A stretch of DNA of 9,127 nucleotides. It comes from an uncultured Eubacteriales bacterium (GTDB lineage Bacteria > Bacillota > Clostridia > Oscillospirales > Acutalibacteraceae). Of this stretch, positions 1 to 4,074 are shown piece after piece. The stretch covers positions 1-9,127 of the forward strand of contig ONPH01000053.1 in the NCBI GenBank assembly GCA_900319655.1, in the 5' to 3' direction. Position 1 is the stretch's first letter. Each line of letters starts with the position of its first letter. The position numbers and the translations under genes were made by a program. A model generated the notes under the pieces. That model was given only the letters and a program-made list of their open reading frames with translations. It did no database searches and was not told the origin of the DNA.

Positions 1-54
1 GTCGGACTCGAATTTGTCCTTTATAAAATCAAAATCGTTATTTGTCATAACCAT
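1..54 (-). CDS. Start of a gene downstream of the sigma factor (possible anti-sigma factor), truncated by the window edge
   Basis: Only the first 18 codons are visible (M-V-M-T-N-N-D-F-D-F-I-K-D-K-F-E-S-D). The ATG at 54-52 overlaps the TGA of the sigma factor gene by one base (TGATG), and a GGAG lies about six bases upstream inside the sigma gene's last codons. This arrangement is typical of translational coupling. A second in-frame ATG is two codons further in. ECF sigma factors are very often followed, in overlap, by their membrane anti-sigma factor, so that is the most likely role. The visible residues are charged and soluble, as expected of a cytoplasmic N-terminus, but no diagnostic motif is in view. 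The functional call is inference from position only. Confidence 0.6.
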   Translation of the reverse strand, partial: MVMTNNDFDFIKDKFESD

Positions 55-554
55 CACTCCAAATACTTTCTCATCTTGGCAAGCGCGCGGCTCAGCTTTG
101 ACCTGACTGTAGCGGCTTTTATTCCCAGCATACTGCCGAGTTCCTTGCTGTTATAGCCCGCGATTACCGACAAGAGTACAATGTCTTTTTCATCGTAATA
201 TAATATGGACAGCGCTTCTTTGAGCTCAGGAGCAAGCTCTACGCCTTGCGGTGATTCGATATTAAGTCTGTCAATATCCTGAATTTGACTGTCAACCGCC
301 TTCTTGCTGAGAATTGTACAGCACTCGCGGTAAAGTATCTTAAATATCCACGCCGAAAAGGCTTTTTCGCTTTTTAAGGAATAAATACTCAAATAAGCCT
401 GAGTTATGCAGTTTGATACTGCGTCCATAGCGTCATGCGTATTGCCCAACTTAAAATAAGCGTAGCGGTACAGCTTGTCCTTATATGATATGTAGAGCTT
501 TGCGAAGGCGGTTTTGTCGCCGTTTCGCGCTCTTTTTACTAAATCGTTATCCAT
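54..554 (-). CDS. ECF-type RNA polymerase sigma factor (sigma-70 family)
   Basis: Encodes a 166-residue protein, a normal size for group 4 (ECF) sigma factors, which direct core RNA polymerase to a small regulon, often in response to envelope stress. Residues about 7-85 match sigma region 2: a KRARNGDKTAFAKLY start, then a helix with DAMDAVSNCITQAYLSIY (the -10 recognition and core-binding area) and a FSAWIFKILYREC segment. A linker follows, and residues about 110-166 form region 4, with the helix-turn-helix YNSKELGSMLGIKAATVRSKLSRALAKMR that binds the -35 element. A strong GGAGG lies seven bases before the ATG. The gene overlaps the next one by one base, so the two form an operon. The promoter-like sequence upstream has ECF character, suggesting autoregulation. 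The family call is secure; the stimulus and regulon are unknown. Confidence 0.93.
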   Translation of the reverse strand: MDNDLVKRARNGDKTAFAKLYISYKDKLYRYAYFKLGNTHDAMDAVSNCITQAYLSIYSLKSEKAFSAWIFKILYRECCTILSKKAVDSQIQDIDRLNIESPQGVELAPELKEALSILYYDEKDIVLLSVIAGYNSKELGSMLGIKAATVRSKLSRALAKMRKYLE

Positions 555-583
555 AACTGACCTCCAACGATATCGTTCATATA

Positions 584-614
584 TATAGTGCGAAAATAGG
601 GGAGAAGTGTTGCA
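584..614 (-). promoter_or_regulatory. Candidate ECF-type promoter of the sigma factor operon
   Basis: On the minus strand a TGCAACA element (614-608) is followed 15 bases later by CGCACTATA (592-584), about 30 bases before the start codon. The AAC core in the -35 and a CG-containing -10 are typical of promoters read by ECF sigma factors, so the sigma factor may transcribe its own operon. No good sigma-A promoter was seen in the same place. This is a motif-based inference. Confidence 0.45.
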
Positions 615-713
615 ATAAAAATGAAACTAATCGAAAAAATGTATATGAGATTTTGTAAAGTCAAAGATTACAAACTGTAATTTGTTGTAATAATTGTTCG
701 GAAATTCGGCTTC

Positions 714-782
714 TTAACATATCTAACAATCTTCCACAAAGAAAAAATCGAGTTTTAACAGACTTAACAACATTCCACAGAG
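714..782. repeat. 28-bp imperfect direct repeat in the intergenic region
   Basis: Two 28-bp copies, 714-741 and 755-782, agree at 22 of 28 positions. Each has the form TTAACA, 3 variable bases, TAACAA (second copy; first copy CTAACAA/TTAACAA in alignment), 2 variable bases, TTCCACA, then (A/G)AG. Copies start 41 bp apart, close to four helical turns. They lie in the 500-bp gap between the sigma operon and the XRE regulator and directly before a candidate micro-ORF, so they could be operator sites for an unidentified regulator. The TTCCACA core only loosely resembles a DnaA box. The repeat itself is directly visible; its role is unknown. Confidence 0.6.
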
Positions 783-791
783 GTGATAATT

Positions 792-872
792 GTGGTTAAG
801 ATAAATAAAAAGATAAATATAAAACGGATAGTAGACGGCGATATGCACAATCGGTTCTCAGATTGTAACTAA
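792..872 (+). CDS. Possible 26-residue micro-ORF (GTG start)
   Basis: A GTG at 792 opens a 26-codon frame ending at TAA 870-872. It is preceded, with six bases of spacing, by AGAGGTGAT (780-788 area), a very good match to the anti-Shine-Dalgarno sequence. The product would begin VVKINKKINIKR and end RFSDCN: strongly basic at the N-terminus, no membrane segment, one cysteine near the end. No convincing promoter or terminator was found around it, although the 28-bp direct repeats lie just upstream. It could be a real small peptide, a leader peptide, or a chance frame with a good ribosome site. I do not recognise it. Confidence 0.25.
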   Translation: MVKINKKINIKRIVDGDMHNRFSDCN

Positions 873-918
873 AAACGATAAAAAATTTCATTTTTTTAAA
901 TTTATTTACAAAAAGGGC

Positions 919-947
919 TTGTTTTTTTTCTTTGAAAGTATTATAAT
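919..947 (+). promoter_or_regulatory. Promoter of the XRE regulator gene
   Basis: TTGTTT (919-924), a 17-bp spacer and a perfect TATAAT (942-947) form a sigma-A type promoter. Transcription would start near 954, giving a leader of about 100 nt before the ATG at 1055. The leader contains the 13-bp-period repeat. Confidence 0.65.
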
Positions 948-979
948 AGTCCCATAATGTTTTTGGAGAATTTTTTTTA

Positions 980-1013
980 AGAATATTTTATTAGAATATT
1001 TTATAAGAATTTT
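980..1013. repeat. AT-rich direct repeats with a 13-bp period in the regulator leader
   Basis: AGAATATTTTAT occurs at 980-991 and 993-1004, and a partial third copy (AGAATTTT) at 1006-1013, all in a 13-bp register. They lie between the predicted transcription start and the ribosome binding site of the XRE gene. They could be an operator for autoregulation or simply low-complexity AT sequence; the exact register favours a real repeat. Confidence 0.5.
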
Positions 1014-1054
1014 CACAAAGAATTAAAACAACTTAGATTTGGAGAGAGTAAAAA

Positions 1055-1303
1055 ATGAGATTACGTAAGCAGGAATTGGGAGACAGAAACCTTGTAGGTA
1101 ATCGTGTAGAGCTTGTGAGAAAGCAAAAGGGTATGAAGCAGAAGGAACTTCTCGCACAGCTTCAGGTTAACGGTGTTGATATGAACGCATCCGGTCTTTC
1201 AAAGCTTGAAGGTCAGATTAGATTTGTAACAGATGTTGAGCTTGTAGCTCTTGCGGATATCCTTGAGGTATCGGTGGACTATTTGCTCGGCAGAGAAAAG
1301 TAA
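1055..1303 (+). CDS. XRE/Cro-CI family helix-turn-helix transcriptional regulator
   Basis: The 82-residue product is a stand-alone HTH_XRE DNA-binding domain. After a short basic N-terminal arm, residues about 15-78 carry the five-helix fold: GNRVELVRKQKGMKQKELLAQL, then the recognition region around DMNASGLSKLEGQIRFVTDVELVALADILEVSVDYLLGREK. The closing VSVDYLLG is a hallmark of this family. There is no effector-binding or oligomerisation domain, so it probably works as a simple dimeric repressor or activator. A GGAGAGAG site lies about seven bases before the ATG. The gene has its own promoter and terminator, so it is monocistronic. Its target is unknown; the repeats in its own leader and the neighbouring small-transcript region are natural candidates, which is inference. 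Confidence 0.93.
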   Translation: MRLRKQELGDRNLVGNRVELVRKQKGMKQKELLAQLQVNGVDMNASGLSKLEGQIRFVTDVELVALADILEVSVDYLLGREK

Positions 1304-1324
1304 TATATTCCTTTGGCTGATTCC

Positions 1325-1356
1325 GGGAGCTGATTTATCAGCTCTCTTTTTCTTTT
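1325..1356 (+). terminator. Rho-independent terminator of the XRE gene
   Basis: A 9-bp stem (GGGAGCTGA, 1325-1333, with TCAGCTCTC, 1338-1346, one G-U pair) closes a four-base loop and is followed by TTTTTCTTTT. It lies 22 bases after the stop codon. Confidence 0.85.
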
Positions 1357-1384
1357 AAATTGTATATAGCTTATAATCGCTTAA

Positions 1385-1440
1385 AATAAAAAAATCCCCT
1401 AATATTGGGGATGTTGTGCGGGTATTTATCGCCCTCACAA
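1385..1440 (-). ncRNA. Predicted two-hairpin small RNA of about 55 nt
   Basis: The RNA predicted from the promoter at 1474-1446 begins near 1440 and folds at once. A first hairpin pairs TTGTG (1440-1436) with CACAA (1418-1414) and GGG (1434-1432) with CCC (1422-1420), with one mismatch and a nine-base A/U-rich loop. A second hairpin (1412-1394) is an intrinsic terminator. There is no start codon with a ribosome site, so it is non-coding. It is divergent from the peptide/large-RNA promoter at 1519. Its first loop region (GGGCGATAA, 1434-1426) could pair at 8 of 9 positions with 1631-1639 of the neighbouring transcript. That pairing is short and may be chance. I do not recognise a named sRNA family. 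Confidence 0.6.
1388..1412 (-). terminator. Intrinsic terminator of the minus-strand small RNA
   Basis: On the minus strand ATCCCC (1412-1407) pairs with GGGGAT (1399-1394) across a seven-base loop and runs straight into TTTTTT (1393-1388) and further T-rich sequence. The orientation of the U tract assigns it to the minus-strand transcript. Confidence 0.8.
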
Positions 1441-1445
1441 TTCTT

Positions 1446-1474
1446 ATTATAACACATATTTTTTAATTCTTCAA
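1446..1474 (-). promoter_or_regulatory. Strong minus-strand promoter for a small RNA
   Basis: On the minus strand TTGAAG (1474-1469) is followed by exactly 17 bases and TATAAT (1451-1446), with an extended -10 TG (TGTTATAAT). The start point should fall near 1440. No coding sequence follows before the terminator at 1412-1388, so the product is a short RNA. Confidence 0.75.
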
Positions 1475-1518
1475 TAGTAATTTGAAAAATAAAATTTAAA
1501 ATATTTTTATAATAAGTA

Positions 1519-1547
1519 TTGACAATGTTAATTTTATTTGGTAAAAT
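1519..1547 (+). promoter_or_regulatory. Near-consensus promoter of the peptide / large RNA unit
   Basis: A perfect TTGACA (1519-1524), a 17-bp spacer and TAAAAT (1542-1547) make this one of the strongest sigma-A type promoters in the window. The start point should be near 1554, 26 bases before the ATG of the small peptide ORF. It is divergent from the small-RNA promoter, with about 45 bp between the two -35 elements. Confidence 0.8.
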
Positions 1548-1579
1548 ATAGACAAGATAAAAGACAGGAGGTCTTAGAT

Positions 1580-1648
1580 ATGAAAGTTAAGATTCCTTTT
1601 ATCAATCACATTAAAGATTTTATCCGGAGCTTACCGCCCAACTGTTAA
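1580..1648 (+). CDS. Putative 22-residue cationic amphipathic peptide
   Basis: An ATG at 1580 follows AGGAGG (1566-1571) with eight bases of spacing and opens a 22-codon frame ending at TAA 1646-1648. The product starts MKVKIPFINHIKDF and ends RSLPPNC. Residues 5-18 form an amphipathic helix pattern, with F7, I8, I11, F14/I15 and L18 on one face and N9, H10, K12, D13, R16 and S17 on the other. Net charge is about +3. It has no long hydrophobic segment, so it is not a classical secretion signal or Fst-like membrane toxin; size and character recall phenol-soluble-modulin-like or signalling peptides. The SD lies in the loop of a small hairpin (AAGAC 1561-1565 with GTCTT 1571-1575), which could limit translation. 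No homologue is recognised. It may also be a leader peptide or a chance frame. Confidence 0.42.
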   Translation: MKVKIPFINHIKDFIRSLPPNC

Positions 1649-1649
1649 G

Positions 1650-1681
1650 CCCCAATGCTTTGGGGGAGATTTAAGTTTTTT
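1650..1681 (+). terminator. Possible attenuator or weak terminator after the small peptide ORF
   Basis: CCCCAA (1650-1655) pairs with TTGGGG (1660-1665) across a four-base loop just after the peptide stop codon. A run of six T lies ten bases further on (1676-1681). The gap between stem and T run makes it a poor intrinsic terminator by itself, although AACT/AGTT (1640-1643 with 1674-1677) could extend the base of the stem. It may split the unit into a short peptide mRNA and a longer read-through RNA. Confidence 0.35.
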
Positions 1682-1922
1682 AGCTAAGTCGAAACAGATG
1701 ATTATTTTAATGTTTATGAAACATATTTTGGATTTTGAGTCAGGCGTGTTTTGTTCGTGATGAGCTTACTTATAAGAAGTAAATTAAATGCTTTCATAAT
1801 GTTTATATAGATGAAAAGCTTGTCGCCTTGGTTAAAGGGTTTAGGTTGAAGCCATTTGTAATTGGGCTGGGTACGACTTTTTACAATTTAATATTTTGGA
1901 GCTTATTAAACTGATATTTAAC

Positions 1923-2090
1923 GGGTATAGACCAATGAGAATTTAAGTCTTCTTTTTAATATAAATCTTATGTCAGGAGATTAGTCCTATGTACAGTTAA
2001 ATTTTATTTCGGTAATTTAACGAATGGAGAACGGTCCAATGTAATACCTTAGTTTTCTTTAGATAAATTTATTTTCGGAGATGAGTCCAA
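1923..2090 (+). repeat. Repeated GGA-GAnnnG-TCC mini-hairpin, about 50-nt period
   Basis: GGAGAnnnGTCC occurs at 1976-1987, 2026-2037 and 2077-2088, spaced 50 and 51 bases. A degenerate copy (GGGTATAGACC, 1923-1933) lies 54 bases upstream of the first. Each can form a GGA/TCC stem with a GAnnnG hexaloop. In the first two copies an outer pair changes from A-T (1975/1988) to T-A (2025/2038), a compensatory change. The sequences between copies also resemble each other: AAATTTTATTTCGG precedes the second and AAATTTATTTTCGG the third. ATG follows three of the four copies, but the frames are only one to four codons long. Confidence 0.6.
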
Positions 2091-2147
2091 AGAACAGTTT
2101 AGTATAATTTGACCGAACCCAATCGGGTAAGGATTAATTGAAAGTTC

Positions 2148-2175
2148 AGAGGCGGCAGCGTTTGCCGCCTCTTTT
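2148..2175 (+). terminator. Strong terminator of the plus-strand transcript
   Basis: AGAGGCGGCA (2148-2157) pairs perfectly with TGCCGCCTCT (2163-2172) around a five-base loop, followed by TTT. The stem is GC-rich in an AT-rich surround. No plus-strand ORF of ordinary length ends before it, which is the main argument that the region 1554-2147 is a transcription unit in its own right. Confidence 0.8.
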
Positions 2176-2185
2176 GTCGCGTCCA

Positions 2186-2228
2186 TAAAAACAGCCTGTA
2201 TCAAGCGTTACGCTTTGATACAGGCTGT
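2186..2228 (-). terminator. Terminator of pgcA
   Basis: A long stem of about 17 bp (2191-2207 with 2211-2228, one bulged base, three-base loop) lies 20 bases after the pgcA stop. On the minus strand it runs into TTTTT. Read on the plus strand it is followed by a weaker T-rich stretch, so it may also act as a back-up for the convergent transcript. Confidence 0.85.
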
Positions 2229-2248
2229 AATTTTATTTAGTTAATGTT

Positions 2249-3970
2249 TTATTCAATACCCAAAATGCTCTTAGCGGAGCTTACAAGCTTTGAGCAAATT
2301 GCAAGCGCGTCGTCCTTGTCCTTGCCGACAGCTGTAATATAGAGCTTGATTTTAGGCTCTGTGCCGCTCGGACGGATGATAACGCCGTTGTCTCCTTCAA
2401 GGTTAAGTGCGATAACGTTTGAGGTGGGGAGGGTGATGTCGGTTGTCTCGCCGGTGATAAGGTCGGTTTCCTTTTTAAGCTGATAGTCGCTGACCTTAAC
2501 AACCTTGTACTCGTCAATAGCCTTGGGAATGTCCGCTCTTACGCCCGACATAATGTCGCTCATCTTCTGCATACCTGCAGCGCCTTCAAACTCAAACGCA
2601 AAGGTTTGGTTGAGGTAGTAGCCATACTCTTTGTAGAGGTCGTCAATCATCTGAGCAAGCGAGATACCCTGTTTTCTGTAGTAAGCGGTCATTTCGCAAA
2701 TGAGCATTGAAGCTACAACAGCGTCCTTATCTCTTACGTAAGTTCCTGCGAGGTAGCCGTAGCTTTCCTCAAAGCCGAACAGATAGCGGTTTTCTTCGCC
2801 TTTCTTTTCGAGGTTAAGAATTACCTCACCGATGTACTTAAAGCCTGTGAGCACATTTTTAAGCTCGCAGCCGTACTTTTCGCAGAGCTTATTAATAAGC
2901 TTGGTTGTAACGATAGTCTTTACTACAACGGGGTTTTCGGGGAGAACGCCTTGTTCCTTTTTGCAGGAGAGGATGTAGTTTGTGAGCATTACACCGTCCT
3001 CGTTACCTGAGATAAGTCTGTAGCTGCCGTCAAAGTCCTTTACGGCGATACCTACGCGGTCAGAGTCGGGATCCGTTGCAAGGAGCAGGTCGGGTTTAAC
3101 CTTTTCGCAGAGCTCAAGTCCTTTTGCAAGAGCTTCTCTGATTTCGGGGTTGGGATAGGGGCAGGTGGTGAAGTTTCCGTCGGGCATTTCCTGCTCGGGA
3201 ACTACGGTAACTTTCTCAACGCCGATTCTGTTAAGAATTTTTCTTACAAGCTTGTTGCCTGCGCCGTTAAGGGGAGTGTAAACAACCTTTAAGCCCGAAC
3301 CCTTGCAGATTCCGGGGTTAACCTGCTGCTTCATAACCTCGTCGAGGTAAGTTTCATAAACGCTGTCGTCAACATACTCGATAAGACCTTTTTCGATAGC
3401 CTCGTCAAAGTCCATTGTCTTTACGTCGTTAAACATATCGAGCTTCTGGATTTCGTCATAAACAGCCGCCGCGGCGTTGTCTGTCATCTGACAGCCGTCC
3501 TCACCGTAAGCCTTGTAGCCGTTGTATTTAGCGGGATTGTGGCTTGCCGTTACCATAATACCTGCCCGGCACTTGAAGTAACGAACGAGGTAGGAGAGCA
3601 CGGGAGTGGGCTGAAGCTCAGTTGTAATGTAGGTTTTAATTCCGTTGGCGGCAAGAACCCTTGCAGCTTCGTTCATAAACAAATCTGCCTTAATTCTGCT
3701 GTCGTGAGAAATAGCGACAGAACCCTTGCCGTACTTGCTAAGAACATAGTTTGCCAAGCCTTGGGTAGGCTGACGAACAACGTAGATGTTCATTCTGTTT
3801 GTACCTGCGCCGATAACGCCTCTCAAACCTGCTGTGCCGAATTTAAGCGCGGTGTAAAAACGCTCGTAAATCTCGTTTTCATCACCCTTAATGCTCTCAA
3901 GCTCGGTGATAAGGTCTTTATCCTCGGTAGCGTTTTCGAGCCAGGAATTGTATAAGCTCATAATTTCCAT
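2249..3970 (-). CDS. pgcA: Phosphoglucomutase / phosphohexomutase (PgcA-type)
   Basis: Interconverts glucose-6-phosphate and glucose-1-phosphate in the cytoplasm, feeding UDP-glucose and cell-envelope sugars; a phosphomannomutase activity is also possible in this family. The 573-residue length fits the PgcA group. All four signature sites are present: the substrate loop FGTAGLRG (44-51), the phosphoserine loop TASHNP (catalytic Ser143), the Mg-binding DPDSDR (D300, D302, D304), the sugar-recognition loop GFEESYG (399-405) and the phosphate-binding RPSGTEP (533-539). A GGAGGG site lies eight bases before the chosen ATG; the internal Met4 is too far from it. The gene has its own promoter (4051-4023) and terminator. 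It lies downstream of a surface-polymer glycosyltransferase fusion, which fits a role in supplying activated hexose. Enzyme class is secure; exact sugar preference is not. Confidence 0.95.
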   Translation of the reverse strand: MEIMSLYNSWLENATEDKDLITELESIKGDENEIYERFYTALKFGTAGLRGVIGAGTNRMNIYVVRQPTQGLANYVLSKYGKGSVAISHDSRIKADLFMNEAARVLAANGIKTYITTELQPTPVLSYLVRYFKCRAGIMVTASHNPAKYNGYKAYGEDGCQMTDNAAAAVYDEIQKLDMFNDVKTMDFDEAIEKGLIEYVDDSVYETYLDEVMKQQVNPGICKGSGLKVVYTPLNGAGNKLVRKILNRIGVEKVTVVPEQEMPDGNFTTCPYPNPEIREALAKGLELCEKVKPDLLLATDPDSDRVGIAVKDFDGSYRLISGNEDGVMLTNYILSCKKEQGVLPENPVVVKTIVTTKLINKLCEKYGCELKNVLTGFKYIGEVILNLEKKGEENRYLFGFEESYGYLAGTYVRDKDAVVASMLICEMTAYYRKQGISLAQMIDDLYKEYGYYLNQTFAFEFEGAAGMQKMSDIMSGVRADIPKAIDEYKVVKVSDYQLKKETDLITGETTDITLPTSNVIALNLEGDNGVIIRPSGTEPKIKLYITAVGKDKDDALAICSKLVSSAKSILGIE

Positions 3971-4022
3971 AATAAAATCCCTCCGATATTATAGTTTTAT
4001 TACGCATAATTTTTACAAGTTA

Positions 4023-4051
4023 AATATACCATAAAGCGCCGAAAATTACAA
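4023..4051 (-). promoter_or_regulatory. Promoter of pgcA
   Basis: On the minus strand TTGTAA (4051-4046), a 17-bp spacer and TATATT (4028-4023) with an upstream TG (extended -10) form a good sigma-A type promoter about 50 bases before the pgcA start. It sits just after the stop codon of the upstream gene. No terminator was seen between the two genes, so some read-through is also likely. Confidence 0.6.
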
Positions 4052-4074
4052 CACTTTATTCAGACGTACAACTA

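Larger units (their letters stand above)
1554..2175 (+). ncRNA. Predicted ~620-nt structured transcript with no long ORF
   Basis: A strong promoter (start near 1554) and a strong terminator (2148-2175) bound a 620-nt stretch that has no ORF beyond the 22-codon one at its 5' end. It has many local inverted repeats: 1561-1575 (5 bp), 1650-1665 (6 bp), ATGTTT/AAACAT at 1710-1724, TTACTT/AAGTAA at 1766-1782, TTGTAA/TTACAA at 1856-1886 and GTTAAATT/AATTTAAC at 1996-2021. It also has the repeated GGA..TCC mini-hairpins at 1975-2088. Size and layout recall large structured RNAs of Firmicutes such as the ROOL class, but I cannot recognise a consensus by eye. Alternatives are a peptide mRNA with a long 3' UTR, or a decayed gene. 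The absence of any residual long frame argues mildly against decay. The boundaries are predicted only. Confidence 0.45.

Noticed and set aside
714..782. TTCCACA elements as DnaA boxes / replication origin
   Set aside because: The 9-mers match the DnaA consensus at only 6-7 positions, and there is no dnaA/dnaN context or AT-rich unwinding array.
1960..2045. Tiny ATG frames after the GGA hairpins as real micro-peptides
   Set aside because: They are only one to four codons long before a stop; the hairpin repeat explains the sequence similarity better.
2071..2100. Hammerhead-like core (GATGAGTCC) in the large RNA
   Set aside because: The CUGAUGA and GAAA strands in the correct arrangement and the three stems are absent; GATGAGTCC here is one copy of the GGAGAnnnGTCC repeat.
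1554..2175. Identification of the region as tmRNA, RNase P RNA, a group II intron or a CRISPR array
   Set aside because: No tag-peptide ending in ALAA, no conserved RNase P core, no recognisable domain V, and the 50-nt repeat is too short and degenerate to be CRISPR repeats with spacers.
3539..3955. Long plus-strand open frame antisense to pgcA
   Set aside because: It lies fully inside the strongly supported pgcA gene on the opposite strand, has no ribosome site or promoter, and its translation resembles no protein family. It is a compositional shadow.
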